64,000 nucleotides of DNA from Micromonospora sp. MA102 (GCF_025460765.1 NZ_JAMWEG010000006.1:124001-188000); one strand, 5' to 3'. Positions 28,430-37,752 are shown, counted from the first letter of the stretch. Made by a program: numbers and translations. Notes: a model not told the origin generated them from the letters alone.

Positions 28430-28591
28430 GGGCTTCTCCGGTGTGCGAACGGGTCGACCGGCGCGTCGACCGGGAGGGCGCCTGGTGCGCGGCAGGAGAC
28501 CCGCCGGGACGCCGATCAGGGGACGGTGCGGGAAACGGTGGTTCGAGACCGAGCCGATACTTTCGAGCAAATTCCCGGTAACTGAGCCGGA

Positions 28592-28620
28592 ACAATACGA
28601 GCGTCGATCCCCCTCGTCAA
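28592..28620 (-). promoter_or_regulatory. GH10 xylanase promoter
   Basis: Minus-strand -35 TTGACG (28615-28620), 17-bp spacer and -10 TATTGT (28592-28597), giving a leader of about 155 nt to the ATG at 28429. Confidence 0.6.
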
Positions 28621-28688
28621 CCGTCGGAGACCCGGCGGCGACGCCGGAGCAGCGGCCGCGGTAGCCGCAGCCCAGGCCCGGTCGGGCC

Positions 28689-28717
28689 TTGACCCGCATC
28701 GCATCAGGTCATAACGT
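28689..28717 (+). promoter_or_regulatory. LacI-regulator promoter
   Basis: Plus-strand -35 TTGACC (28689-28694), 17-bp spacer and -10 TAACGT (28712-28717), about 115 bp ahead of the chosen GTG start. It is back to back with the GH10 promoter. Confidence 0.55.
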
Positions 28718-28832
28718 GCCCTCAAGCGATCGGAAGTACCGGCATCCCACCGAAAGTCCCGGGGCTCCGAGCAGGCTGCCGGCCCGGGAAGGCTTCCCTT
28801 CGTTCGCTCGAGCGATGACGAAAGGGCGACAG

Positions 28833-29852
28833 GTGGCCGCGGACGATTCCCGGAAAGTCACCATCGCCGCGATCGCGCGGCTGGCCGGCGTGTCTGTGCC
28901 CACCGTGTCGCGGGTCGTCAATGGCCGTTCCGACGTCGCGCCGCGAACCCGGGAGCGGGTCGAGGAGCTGCTGACCCGGCACGGCTACCGCCGCCGCAGG
29001 CCGAGCGCGCGGCCCAGCTCGGGCCTGATCGACCTGGTCTTCAACGACCTGGACAGCCCCTGGGCGGTCGAGATCATCCGGGGGGTCGAGGACGTCACGC
29101 ACGCGGCCGGCATCGGCACCGTGGTCTCCGCGATCCACCGGCGCAGCTCGTCGGCCCGCCAGTGGCTGAACAACCTGCGCACCCGCTCCACCCAGGGAGT
29201 CATCTTCGTGACGTCCACCCTGGAGCCGCCGCTGCAGGCCGAGTTGCGCCGGCTCAACATTCCCGTCGTCATCGTCGACCCGGCCGGGGTGCCCCCACAG
29301 GAGGCGCACACCATCGGCGCGACCAACTGGGCGGGCAGCCTGCGCGCGACCGAGTACCTGCTCGGCCTCGGCCACCGGCGGATCGGCTTCGTCGCCGGGC
29401 CGCCGCAGTTGATGTGCAGCCGGGCGCGTCTCGACGGCTACCGGGCGGCGCTGGAGACCGCCGGCCTGAGTGTCGACGAGGAACTGATCTATCCGGGCAA
29501 CTTCTACCACGAGGCCGGCTTCGCCGCGGGCAACCATCTGCTGCGCCTGCCCGAGCCGCCCACCGCGATCTTCGCCGCCAGTGATCAGATGGCCCTCGGT
29601 GTCTACGAGGCCGTGCGGCGACGCGGCCTGCGGGTGCCCGACGACGTGAGCGTCGTCGGCTTCGACGACCTGCCGGAGGTCCGGTGGTGCTCCCCGCCGC
29701 TGACCACCGTCCGGCAGCCCCTTGCGAAGATGGGCCTGCTCGCCGCCCGCACGGTCCTGCGCCTGGCCCAGGGTGAGCGAATCGAGAGCCCGCGGGTGGA
29801 GCTGGCCACCCAGCTCGTCGTCCGCGACAGCGCAGCCCCGCTGGCCGGCTGA
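28833..29852 (+). CDS. LacI-family regulator divergent from GH10 xylanase
   Basis: Regulator of 339 aa with N-terminal helix-turn-helix (VTIAAIARLAGVSVPTVSRVVNGRSDV) and a sugar-binding-fold effector domain (AIFAASDQMALGVYEAV, VVGFDDLPEVRW). GTG 28833 is chosen because AAAGGG lies 6 bp upstream; the ATG at 28815 has no Shine-Dalgarno. Back-to-back with the GH10 gene, it probably controls that gene and itself. It is distinct from the BxlR-like regulator that follows tail to tail, so the xylan locus has two LacI proteins. The effector is unknown. Confidence 0.9.
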   Translation: MAADDSRKVTIAAIARLAGVSVPTVSRVVNGRSDVAPRTRERVEELLTRHGYRRRRPSARPSSGLIDLVFNDLDSPWAVEIIRGVEDVTHAAGIGTVVSAIHRRSSSARQWLNNLRTRSTQGVIFVTSTLEPPLQAELRRLNIPVVIVDPAGVPPQEAHTIGATNWAGSLRATEYLLGLGHRRIGFVAGPPQLMCSRARLDGYRAALETAGLSVDEELIYPGNFYHEAGFAAGNHLLRLPEPPTAIFAASDQMALGVYEAVRRRGLRVPDDVSVVGFDDLPEVRWCSPPLTTVRQPLAKMGLLAARTVLRLAQGERIESPRVELATQLVVRDSAAPLAG

Positions 29853-29891
29853 CCGCCACCGGCGTCCGATCCGCTGGGAGTGGCCGCGGCG

Positions 29892-30872
29892 TCAGCGGTA
29901 GGGGCGGCAGGAGGCCCGCACGACCAGCTCGGTGGGGAGCCGGATGTGGATGTCGCGCTCGACGCCGGCGATCAGGTCGATGAGCAGGCGCAGCGCCTCG
30001 GCGCCCATGCGCTGCAGCGGTTGCATGATCGTCGTCAGCGGGGGATTCACCAGCGCCGACTCCGGGACGTTGTCGAAGCCAATGACGGACAGGTCGTCGG
30101 GCACGGCGAGGCCCATGTTCCGGGCAACGTCCATCGTGGATATCGCCGAGAGGTCGTTTCCGGCGAAGATCGCGGTCGGTCGGTCCGGGAGCGAGAGCAG
30201 TTCCGCGGCCGTACCGGCGGCGCTCTCGGTGCGGAACCCGCCGACGCGCACGATCCGCTCGTCCACGGCAACGTCGGCGTCGGCCATGGCCTTGCGGAAG
30301 CCCGCCTCGCGCAGGCGCGCCGATTCGAGGTCGGGGCGTCCGCTGATGTGCCCGATGCGGCGGTGGCCGAGCGACAGCAGGTAGTTGGTGGCGAGCACGG
30401 CCCCGGCGAAGTTGTCCGAGTCGACGGTGGGCAGACCGGACGGGCCGGTGTGCGGGTCGACGGCAACGACATGGAAGCCGTGCTTGGTCTCGATCACGGT
30501 CGGCGTGACGATCACGGCGCCGTCGATGAGGGTCCCGGACAGGCGGGCCAGCGAGCGCCGCTCCCAGCCGATGGCGGCGCCCTCGCCGTCGCCGCTGGAG
30601 TAGGCGAGCAGCTGGTAGCCGCTGCCGGCGACCTCCCGGGACGCCCCCTTGAGCAGTTCGGTCGAAAACGGCTCGAACTCGGCGACCAGGATGCCCAGCA
30701 CGTTCGTGCGGTGGCTGCGCAGGCTCTGCGCGCCCAGGCTGGCCTCGTAGCCGAGCTCGTGGATGACCTGCTGGACGCGCTCCACGGTCGCCTGGGCCAC
30801 GCCGTACCGCCCATTGACCACCTTCGATACCGTAGCCACCGAGACGCCGGCGGTACGTGCCACATCCGACAT
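29892..30872 (-). CDS. bxlR: LacI-family regulator, BxlR-like
   Basis: Regulator of 326 aa. The helix-turn-helix is at the N-terminus (MSDVARTAGVSVATVSKVVNGRYGV), then a sensor domain (NVLGILVAEFEPFSTELLKG; AIFAGNDLSAISTMDVARN; VIGFDNVPES). ATG 30872 has GGAG 9 bp upstream; in-frame GTG 30896 and the start at 30971 are possible, but the latter would place the TATCGATA operator inside the gene. It is divergent from a transporter/beta-xylosidase operon with the bxlEFGA order of Streptomyces, whose repressor is BxlR. The symbol is assigned by this synteny rather than by sequence identity. Confidence 0.85.
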   Translation of the reverse strand: MSDVARTAGVSVATVSKVVNGRYGVAQATVERVQQVIHELGYEASLGAQSLRSHRTNVLGILVAEFEPFSTELLKGASREVAGSGYQLLAYSSGDGEGAAIGWERRSLARLSGTLIDGAVIVTPTVIETKHGFHVVAVDPHTGPSGLPTVDSDNFAGAVLATNYLLSLGHRRIGHISGRPDLESARLREAGFRKAMADADVAVDERIVRVGGFRTESAAGTAAELLSLPDRPTAIFAGNDLSAISTMDVARNMGLAVPDDLSVIGFDNVPESALVNPPLTTIMQPLQRMGAEALRLLIDLIAGVERDIHIRLPTELVVRASCRPYR

Positions 30873-30946
30873 CTTGACGCGCTCCGGGAACACCACCCGA
30901 CGATGATAGAGCCGCTGCTCGGGCCCCGTCACGAGGGACTCGAAAA

Positions 30947-30960
30947 CGTTATCGATACCG
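30947..30960. promoter_or_regulatory. Candidate BxlR operator
   Basis: The near-palindrome CGTTATCGATACCG, with an exact TATCGATA core, sits between the divergent regulator and binding-protein genes and directly upstream of the -35 of the latter. It shares its core with the GH62 operator but lacks the TGT/ACA ends. Confidence 0.5.
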
Positions 30961-30961
30961 A

Positions 30962-30990
30962 TTGACACCAAGTTTCACGGCTGTAAAACT
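30962..30990 (+). promoter_or_regulatory. bxlE-like operon promoter
   Basis: -35 TTGACA (30962-30967), spacer of 16-17 bp, -10 TAAAAC/AAAACT (30984-30990). AGTTT and AAACT arms (30971-30989) inside the spacer could be a second protein-binding site. The leader to ATG 31036 is about 40 nt with GGAGGAGAC as ribosome binding site. Confidence 0.55.
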
Positions 30991-31035
30991 CCCCCGCAGG
31001 CCGAGTACCGCGACTGCCTGACGGAGGAGACATCG

Positions 31036-32346
31036 ATGGCGACGAAGCGCCGTGCGGGTGCCGCTCTGGCACTACTTATGACAAGCGCTCTCGTCGTCGC
31101 TGGTTGCAACAGCGGCGGCGACGACGAGACGTCCAGCGAGAGTGAGCTGTACAAGAACCCGGTGACCCTGACCTGGTGGCACAACGCCCCCCAGGACGGG
31201 CCCGGCAAGGTCTACTGGGAGAAGGTCGCCAAGGACTTCTCCGCGCTCCACCCGACCGTCAAGATCGAGATCGAGGCGATCGAGACGAACCAGCTGCAGC
31301 GCACCCGCATCCCCGCCGCCCTGCTGAGCAACGACCCGCCGGACATCTTCATGTCGTGGGGCGGCGGCGAGCTGGTTGAGCAGGTCGAGGCCGACTACCT
31401 CAAGGACATCACCGACCAGACCAAGACCGAGGTTGCCAGCATCGGCAGCGCGGCCGAGATCTGGCAGGTGAACGGCAAGCAGTACGGCCTGCCGTTCCGG
31501 ATGGGCATCGAGGGCATCTGGTACAACAAGGACATGTTCGCGCAGGCGGGCATCAGCGCGCCGCCGACCACGTTCGAAGAGCTCAACGCCGCGGTCACCA
31601 AGCTCAAGGCCATCAACGTCACCCCGATCGCCGTGGGCGCCGGCGACAAGTGGCCCGCCGCGCACTGGTGGTACAACTTCGCGCTGCGCGCCTGCTCGGT
31701 CGACACCCTGAAGAAGGCGTCCAAGGACAAGGTCTTCGACGACCCGTGCTTCGTGAAGGCCGGCCAGGACCTCAAGGCCTTCATCGACACCAAGCCCTTC
31801 CAGAACAACTTCATCGCCACGCCCGGCCAGAACGACCCGACCAGCGCGAACGGTCTGCTCGCCAACGGCAAGGCCGCGATGGAACTGATGGGCGACTGGA
31901 ACCGGGGCACGCTGGACAACGTCGCCACGGACAAGGCCAAGCTCGCCAAGTTCCTCGGCTGGTTCCCCGTGCCGGCGATCTCCGGCTCCGCCGGTGACCC
32001 GAAGGCGGCGCTCGGCGGCGGCGACGGGTTCGCCTGTGCCAAGAAGGCCCCGGCCGAGTGCGTCGAGTTCCTCAAGTACATCGCCAGCCCCGAGGTGCAG
32101 AAGGGCTACGCCGAGACCGGCACCGGGCTCCCCGTCGTCAAGGGCGCGGAGGCCGGCATCAAGGACCCCGCGCTGAAGTCCATCCTGCAGGCCACGGCCG
32201 AGGCGAGCTACGTCCAGCTCTGGCTGGACACGGCCTACGGCAGCACCGTCGGCACCGCGATGAACGACGGGATCGTCGGCATCTTCTCGGGCAAGGGCAC
32301 GCCGGAGAAGGTCGTCGCGGGGATGAAGGCAGCCGCGAGCAAGTGA
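31036..32346 (+). CDS. bxlE: Xylo-oligosaccharide-binding lipoprotein (BxlE-like)
   Basis: Family 1 extracellular solute-binding protein of 436 aa. The lipoprotein signal ends in LVVAGC (C24). The mature domain has the CUT1 pattern VTLTWWHNAPQDGPGKVYWEKVAKDF near the N-terminus and aromatic ligand-site segments such as GIEGIWYNKDMFAQAG and AHWWYNFALRAC. It delivers oligosaccharide to the two permeases that follow. No ATPase gene is present, as usual for CUT1 systems of actinomycetes served by the shared MsiK ATPase. Xylobiose is the inferred ligand because of the GH3 gene at the end of the operon. Confidence 0.9.
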   Translation: MATKRRAGAALALLMTSALVVAGCNSGGDDETSSESELYKNPVTLTWWHNAPQDGPGKVYWEKVAKDFSALHPTVKIEIEAIETNQLQRTRIPAALLSNDPPDIFMSWGGGELVEQVEADYLKDITDQTKTEVASIGSAAEIWQVNGKQYGLPFRMGIEGIWYNKDMFAQAGISAPPTTFEELNAAVTKLKAINVTPIAVGAGDKWPAAHWWYNFALRACSVDTLKKASKDKVFDDPCFVKAGQDLKAFIDTKPFQNNFIATPGQNDPTSANGLLANGKAAMELMGDWNRGTLDNVATDKAKLAKFLGWFPVPAISGSAGDPKAALGGGDGFACAKKAPAECVEFLKYIASPEVQKGYAETGTGLPVVKGAEAGIKDPALKSILQATAEASYVQLWLDTAYGSTVGTAMNDGIVGIFSGKGTPEKVVAGMKAAASK

Positions 32347-33341
32347 CCTCCACCGACCAAACCCGGTTCCCCGCCGGCGGCGTTTCCGCGCCGCCGGCGG
32401 GTCGCCGGCCCGCCGGGCGCTCGTCCTCCCGCCGGGCCGAGACCCGCCGTAAGTGGTACGAGATCATCGGGCTCACGACGCCGGCGCTCGTGGTCTACGT
32501 GATGTTCGTGCTGGTGCCGATGGGCTTCGCGGTCTACTACAGCCTGTACCGATGGCGGGGGATCGGACCCCCGACCGAGTACATCGGCTTCAAGAACTAC
32601 ACCCTCGCGTTCCAGGACCCGATCTTCCGCGACGCGTTGCGCAACAACGCCATCATCGTGTTCGGGTCGCTGCTGATCCAGGGCCCCATCGCCCTCGGCA
32701 TCGCCCTGCTGCTCAACCGCCGCTTCCGTGGGCGCGCCGTGTTCCGCCTGCTGGCGTTCGTGCCCTACGTGCTCGCCGAGGTCACTGTCGGCATCATGTG
32801 GAAGCTGATCCTGGCCGAGGACGGCACGGTCGACGCGCTGCTGCGGTCCGTGGGACTCGGCAGCCTGGTGCAGGCGTGGCTCGCCGACCTCGACGTCGTC
32901 ATCTGGACCCTGCTCTTCGTCCTCACCTGGAAGTACGTCGGCTTCGCCATCATCCTCCTGCTCGCCGGCCTGTCGAACGTGCCGCACGAGCTGACCGAGG
33001 CCGCCGCGATCGACGGCGCGAGCTGGTGGCAGACCCAACGCCACGTCACCCTCCCGCTGCTGGGGCCGACCATCCGGATCTGGATGTTCCTGTCGATGAT
33101 CGGTTCGCTGCAGGTCTTCGACGTCATCTGGGTGACCTCGGTGCCCGCCATCCGGTCGCTCGGGGCCTCCGGGACCATGGCGACGTACATGGTGGACAAC
33201 GGGTTCTTCGCCCGGCTGTGGGGCTACGGCAACGCGGTGGCCGTGATCCTCTTCGTCATCTCATTCGTCGCGGCGCTGCTGTTCCAGCGCTTCATCCTCC
33301 GTCGGGACCTCGAGGGCGCCATCACGAGAAGGGCGAACTGA
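32343..33341 (+). CDS. bxlF: Sugar ABC transporter permease (BxlF-like)
   Basis: CUT1 permease of 332 aa with six predicted membrane helices after a 35-residue charged N-terminus. The EAA loop appears as EAAAIDGASWWQTQRHVTLPLL near residue 220. GTG 32343 overlaps the bxlE stop by 4 bp. It pairs with the following permease. The function is certain as a sugar permease; substrate by context. Confidence 0.92.
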   Translation: MTSTDQTRFPAGGVSAPPAGRRPAGRSSSRRAETRRKWYEIIGLTTPALVVYVMFVLVPMGFAVYYSLYRWRGIGPPTEYIGFKNYTLAFQDPIFRDALRNNAIIVFGSLLIQGPIALGIALLLNRRFRGRAVFRLLAFVPYVLAEVTVGIMWKLILAEDGTVDALLRSVGLGSLVQAWLADLDVVIWTLLFVLTWKYVGFAIILLLAGLSNVPHELTEAAAIDGASWWQTQRHVTLPLLGPTIRIWMFLSMIGSLQVFDVIWVTSVPAIRSLGASGTMATYMVDNGFFARLWGYGNAVAVILFVISFVAALLFQRFILRRDLEGAITRRAN

Positions 33342-33343
33342 TC

Positions 33344-34204
33344 ATGGTCACGAACCCCGTCCATTCTCCGTCCGCCGGGCGCCGGCCGGTCTCGTGGGGC
33401 ACCCCGCTGACATACGCGCTGGCACTCGCGGTCGCGGCCGTGTCGATCGCGCCGATCCTCTACGTGATCGTCGGCGGTTTCCGCACCACTCCGCAGATCG
33501 TCGCGGACCCGGGCGGCCTGCCCGACCCGTGGGTCTTCGACAACTACACCCGGGTGCTGACGCAGGGCAAGTTCTGGCAGCAGGCGTTCAACAGCGGGGT
33601 GATCGCCCTCGGCACCACGCTCGGCGTCGTGGTGCTCGGCCTGGCCGCCGCGTTCGTGCTGGCCCGGTACAGCTTCCGCGGGCGTGAGGGGCTCTACACC
33701 TTCTTCACGCTCGGCCTGCTCTTCCCGGCCGGGGCGGCGATCCTGCCGCTCTACCTGATGCTGCGGGATCTGGGCCTGGTCAACTCCTACTACGCGGTGA
33801 TCCTCCCGCAGGTCGCCTTCCAGTTGCCGCTGACGATCGTGATCCTGCGGCCCTTCCTGTCCGCCATCCCGAGAGAGCTGGAGGACGCCGCCGCCATCGA
33901 CGGCGCCGGTCGGCTCGGCTTCCTCTGGCGCATCGCGCTGCCGCTGTCGCGGCCCGCGCTCGTCACCGTCGGCGTCCTCGCGTTCGTGGCCAGTTGGAAC
34001 GCGTTCCTGCTGCCGCTGCTCGTCCTCGGCGATGTCGACCTGCACACCCTGCCGCTCGGGGTGCAGAACTTCTCAAGTCAGTTCTCCACCGACACCGCCG
34101 GCGTCCTCGCCTTCACGTCGCTGGCGATGCTGCCGGCACTGTTCTTCTTCACGCTCGCGGAGAAGCAGATCGTCGGTGGCCTGCAGGGCGCGGTCAAGGG
34201 CTGA
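33344..34204 (+). CDS. bxlG: Sugar ABC transporter permease (BxlG-like)
   Basis: Second CUT1 permease of 286 aa (MalG type) with six helices and the EAA loop EDAAAIDGAGRLGFLWRIALPLS near residue 185. It lies 2 bp after the previous stop and 39 bp before the GH3 gene. Length and C-terminal sequence (ALFFFTLAEKQIVGGLQGAVKG) are typical of the family. Confidence 0.92.
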   Translation: MVTNPVHSPSAGRRPVSWGTPLTYALALAVAAVSIAPILYVIVGGFRTTPQIVADPGGLPDPWVFDNYTRVLTQGKFWQQAFNSGVIALGTTLGVVVLGLAAAFVLARYSFRGREGLYTFFTLGLLFPAGAAILPLYLMLRDLGLVNSYYAVILPQVAFQLPLTIVILRPFLSAIPRELEDAAAIDGAGRLGFLWRIALPLSRPALVTVGVLAFVASWNAFLLPLLVLGDVDLHTLPLGVQNFSSQFSTDTAGVLAFTSLAMLPALFFFTLAEKQIVGGLQGAVKG

Positions 34205-34243
34205 GCGGCAGCGGTACAAGCACAACCAGAGGAAAGGCACAGC

Positions 34244-36568
34244 ATGACTGAGGTCCACGCGGTGGTGGACGGGCCGGTACCGGCCCAGACGGCTCCCGAC
34301 CACGACCGGTCCGACGGCCACACCGGCGAGGCGCGCGTACGTGAGCTGCTCGGCCGGATGACGATCGAGGAAAAGGTCGCCCAGCTCGTCGGCTTCTGGG
34401 AGAAGGAGGACGGCGAGGCGGTCGCACCCATGCAGGGCGAGTTCGGCGACGACGTCAAGCTCGAGGACTTCGCCCGGCACGGCCTCGGCCATCTCACCCG
34501 CGCCTACGGCACCCGCCCGGTCGACGCCGCGGTCCGCGCGGCCTGGCTGTGGAAGTTCCAGCGGGAGCTGGTGACGGGCACCAGGCTGGGGATACCGGCG
34601 ATCGTCCACGAGGAGTGCCTGACCGGGCTCTCGGCGTGGAAGGCGGCCACCTTTCCCACCCCGCTGAGCTGGGGCGCCGCCTTCGATCCCGAGCTCGTCA
34701 CCGAGATGGCCGCGGCGATCGGGGCCTCGATGCGGGCGCTGGGCATCCACCAGGGTCTCGCCCCGGTGCTCGACGTGATCCGGGACCCGCGCTGGGGCCG
34801 GGTCGACGAGTGCATCGCCGAGGACCCGTACCTGGTCGGCACCATCGGCACGTCGTACGTGCGCGGCCTGCAGGCGCAGGGCGTGCACGCCACGCTGAAG
34901 CACTTCGCCGGCTATTCCGCCTCGCGCGCCGGGCGCAACTTCGCCCCGGTGCACGCCGGTCCCCGGGAGCTCGCCGACGTGCTGTTCCTCCCGTTCGAGA
35001 TGGCGATTCTCGACGGGAACGCCCGCAGCGTCATGCACTCCTACACGGAGATCGACGGAGTTCCCGTCGCGGCCGATCCGGGGATGCTGACCGGCGTGCT
35101 GCGGGACGGGTGGGGCTTCGACGGCACGCTGGTGTCCGACTACTACGGCGTCGCCTTCCTGAACCTGCTGCACCACGTCGCGGCCGACCACGCGGAGGCG
35201 GCCGTGCAGGCGCTCACCGCGGGTGTCGACATCGAGCTCCCGACGGGCGACGCCTACCTGGCCCTGCCGGAGCGGGTGCGGGCAGGTGAACTCGACGAGG
35301 CGCTCATCGACCGGGCGGTGCTGCGGGTGCTGCGCGAGAAGCAGGAACTCGGGCTGCTCGACGCCACGTTCACGGACGAGCCGCCGCAGTCGGTCGACCT
35401 CGACTCACCGGAGCACCGGTCGATCGCCCGCCGCCTCGCCGAGGAGTCGGTTGTGCTGGTCGCCAACCAGGGCGTCCTTCCGCTGCCGGCGGGCCGGCGC
35501 GTGGCGGTCATCGGCCCGAACGCGGACCGGCAGGCCGCCCTCTTCGGCTGCTACTCCTTCCTCAACCACGTGCTCGTCCAGCACCCCGGCGTGGAGACCG
35601 GCATCGAGGTGTCGACCGTCCTCGACGCGGTGCGCGGCGAGTTCGGCGCCGACCTCGTCACCTGGGCGGGTGGCTGCGACGTGGACACCGACGACCGGTC
35701 CGGTTTCGCGGCGGCCGTCGCCACGGCAGCCGCCGCGGAGATCGCCGTGCTGGTCGTCGGTGATCACGCCGGCCTCTTCGGGCGCGGCACGGTCGGCGAA
35801 GGCTGCGACCGGGAGGACCTGGAGCTGCCCGGCGTCCAGCGCGAGCTGGTGGAGGCCGTGCTGGCCACCGGCACGCCGGTCGTGCTCGTGCTGCTCACCG
35901 GGCGCCCGTACGCGGTCGGTTGGGCGCTGTCGCGCTGCGCGGCGGTGGTGCAGGCGTTCTTCCCCGGTGAGGAGGGGGCCGGCGCGATCGCGGGTGTGCT
36001 CTCCGGGCGGGTCAACCCGTCGGGCCGGCTGCCGGTCAGCCTGCCCCGCTCGGCGGGGGCCCAGCCGTACTCGTACCTGCATCCCACGCTCGGCGAGGGC
36101 AGCGAGGGGACCAACCTGCCGGCGACGCCGGTGGCCGCGTTCGGCCACGGCCTGTCCTACACGACGTTCGCGCACACCGACCTCTGCGCCCCGGCGACGG
36201 CGCCGACCGACGGGGCGCTGCACGTGACGGTGCGCGTGACCAACACCGGCGCGGTGGCCGGCGACGACGTGGTGCAGCTCTACGGTCGCGACCTGGTGGC
36301 GTCGGTGACCCGGCCGGTGGCGCAGCTGCTCGGCTACCGGCGGGTCCACCTGGATCCGGGCCAGTCGGTCACCGTCGAGCTGACGGTCCCCACCACCCGC
36401 CTGGCCTTCTCCGACCGCACGCTCACCCGCGTCGTGGAGCCCGGCGAGGTCGATCTCTGGGTCGGCACGAGCGCTCGGCGGGACACGGAGGCGCTGACCA
36501 CCCTGGTCGGTGACACCGTGCCGGTCACCGCCGACTCTCCGCGCTGGACGACGTCCGAGATCAGGTGA
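34244..36568 (+). CDS. bxlA: GH3 beta-xylosidase (BxlA-like)
   Basis: Cytoplasmic protein of 774 aa without signal peptide. The GH3 N-terminal barrel carries KHFAGYSASRAGRN and the nucleophile D299 in GTLVSDYYGVAF. The alpha/beta sandwich (about residues 395-600, LVANQGVLPLPAGRRVAVIGPNADRQ) and the C-terminal fibronectin-III-like domain (about 655-745) follow. It hydrolyses imported xylobiose or xylo-oligosaccharides, releasing xylose; a beta-glucosidase activity cannot be excluded from sequence alone. It ends the bxl operon before a strong hairpin. The ribosome binding site is AGGAAAGG upstream of ATG 34244. Confidence 0.92.
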   Translation: MTEVHAVVDGPVPAQTAPDHDRSDGHTGEARVRELLGRMTIEEKVAQLVGFWEKEDGEAVAPMQGEFGDDVKLEDFARHGLGHLTRAYGTRPVDAAVRAAWLWKFQRELVTGTRLGIPAIVHEECLTGLSAWKAATFPTPLSWGAAFDPELVTEMAAAIGASMRALGIHQGLAPVLDVIRDPRWGRVDECIAEDPYLVGTIGTSYVRGLQAQGVHATLKHFAGYSASRAGRNFAPVHAGPRELADVLFLPFEMAILDGNARSVMHSYTEIDGVPVAADPGMLTGVLRDGWGFDGTLVSDYYGVAFLNLLHHVAADHAEAAVQALTAGVDIELPTGDAYLALPERVRAGELDEALIDRAVLRVLREKQELGLLDATFTDEPPQSVDLDSPEHRSIARRLAEESVVLVANQGVLPLPAGRRVAVIGPNADRQAALFGCYSFLNHVLVQHPGVETGIEVSTVLDAVRGEFGADLVTWAGGCDVDTDDRSGFAAAVATAAAAEIAVLVVGDHAGLFGRGTVGEGCDREDLELPGVQRELVEAVLATGTPVVLVLLTGRPYAVGWALSRCAAVVQAFFPGEEGAGAIAGVLSGRVNPSGRLPVSLPRSAGAQPYSYLHPTLGEGSEGTNLPATPVAAFGHGLSYTTFAHTDLCAPATAPTDGALHVTVRVTNTGAVAGDDVVQLYGRDLVASVTRPVAQLLGYRRVHLDPGQSVTVELTVPTTRLAFSDRTLTRVVEPGEVDLWVGTSARRDTEALTTLVGDTVPVTADSPRWTTSEIR

Positions 36569-36572
36569 GGCC

Positions 36573-36607
36573 GGTCCGCCGGGCGTCCCCGTGACGCCCG
36601 GCGGACC
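36573..36607. terminator. Terminator of the bxl operon
   Basis: A perfect 15-bp inverted repeat with loop CCCGT begins 5 bp after the GH3 stop. It is GC-only at its base with no T tract. Confidence 0.75.
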
Positions 36608-36720
36608 AGCACCGATTCAGTGGAGGGGCCTTCCTCGGGCGTCGGGGACCCCGACTTGCGGAAGAAGTAGGCGTTGACCTGGTCCCGGTGGTCCTAGCGT
36701 GCCGGGAGATCGCGGCACTG

Positions 36721-36728
36721 TTCCGGAA
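36721..36728. repeat. TTCCGGAA palindrome, copy 1
   Basis: The 8-bp palindrome TTCCGGAA, followed by ATT, lies 58 bp upstream of the CE7 esterase start. The same octamer recurs at 37766 and 37909, near the GH11 gene. It may be a regulator site of the xylan locus. Confidence 0.4.
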
Positions 36729-36786
36729 ATTCTCGGCGCGGCCCCGGCCGGCTGTTCCGCGCACCCCGACGAGCTGAGAGGCGGCC

Positions 36787-37752
36787 GTGTACACCGACCA
36801 GCCCGAGGCGGAGCTGCGCGCCCACCGCAGCGACCTGCGCGAGCCGCCGGACTTCGACGCATTCTGGGCCGACACCCTCGCCGAGGCCCGGTCCTGCGGC
36901 GAACCGGTCGAGGTGACCGCGGTGACCACTCCGCTGGTCGGCCTGGACGTCTTCGACGTCACCTTCCCGGGCTTCGCCGGGCAGCCGGTGAAGGCGTGGC
37001 TGCGGGTGCCCCGGGACGCGTCCGGACCGCTGCCGGCCGTCGTGCAGTACGTCGGCTACGGCGGCGGACGCGGCCACCCGCTGGAGAACCTGCTCTGGGC
37101 GGGCGCCGGGTTCGCCCACCTCCAGATGGACACCCGCGGCCAGGGCTCCGGCTGGAGCCGGGGCGACACCCCGGACATCGCCGGGGGCGGCCCGCAGGCC
37201 CCCGGGATGACCACTCGCGGCGTCGAGGACCCGCGCCGGTACTACTACCGCCGCTTCCTCACCGACGCGGTCCGGGCCGTCGACGCGGCGCGCCGCCTGC
37301 CGGCGGTCGACGCCGCCCGGGTCGCGGTGCTCGGTCACAGCCAGGGCGGCGGCGCCGCGCTCGCCGCCGCCGCCCTCGTGCCGGACCTACGCGCGGCGGT
37401 CGCGTACGTGCCGTTCCTCTGCGACATGCCGCGTGCCGTGACGATCACCGACGCCGCGCCCTACCGGGAGATCCGGGACTACCTGGCGGTTCATCGCGAC
37501 CGGGAGGAGCAGGTGCTGCGCACCCTCGGCTACGTCGACGGGGTCGCGTTCGCCCGCCGGGCCACCGTGCCGGCCCGCTTCTCCGTGGCCCTGATGGACG
37601 AGATCGTGCCCCCGTCCACGGTCTTCGCCGCGGTCAACGCCTACCGGGGGCCGGCCGAACTGGCGGTGTGGCGGTACAACGGCCACGAGGCGGGCGGGAT
37701 CGACGACGACGCGGCAGCCCTCGACTTCCTCCGTACCGCCCTCGACGGCTGA
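36787..37752 (+). CDS. CE7 acetyl xylan esterase / cephalosporin-C deacetylase
   Basis: Alpha/beta hydrolase of 321 aa, the normal CE7 length, with no signal peptide and therefore cytoplasmic. The CE7 motifs are complete: RGQGSGW (family-specific RGQ), GHSQGGG with nucleophile S185, and a late HEAGG with the catalytic histidine. These hexameric enzymes deacetylate short xylo-oligosaccharides, which fits uptake of acetylated oligomers through the adjacent importer. GTG 36787 is preceded by GAGAGGCGG. It has its own transcription unit after the bxl terminator. Confidence 0.93.
   Translation: MYTDQPEAELRAHRSDLREPPDFDAFWADTLAEARSCGEPVEVTAVTTPLVGLDVFDVTFPGFAGQPVKAWLRVPRDASGPLPAVVQYVGYGGGRGHPLENLLWAGAGFAHLQMDTRGQGSGWSRGDTPDIAGGGPQAPGMTTRGVEDPRRYYYRRFLTDAVRAVDAARRLPAVDAARVAVLGHSQGGGAALAAAALVPDLRAAVAYVPFLCDMPRAVTITDAAPYREIRDYLAVHRDREEQVLRTLGYVDGVAFARRATVPARFSVALMDEIVPPSTVFAAVNAYRGPAELAVWRYNGHEAGGIDDDAAALDFLRTALDG

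Larger units (their letters stand above)
28430..28832. other. Divergent promoter region, GH10 and LacI genes
   Basis: About 400 bp holding a good promoter toward each gene (annotated separately). Just downstream of the GH10 -10 lies an imperfect inverted repeat with arms TTCCCGG (28572-28578) and CCGGAA (28587-28592), a candidate operator. A second inverted repeat, arms GGTCGAC and GTCGACC around 28451-28470, lies in the GH10 leader. Confidence 0.5.

Noticed and set aside
30897..30971. N-terminal extension of the BxlR-like regulator
   Set aside because: It would cover the TATCGATA operator and a promoter region and lacks a ribosome binding site; a start at 30872 or 30896 is better.
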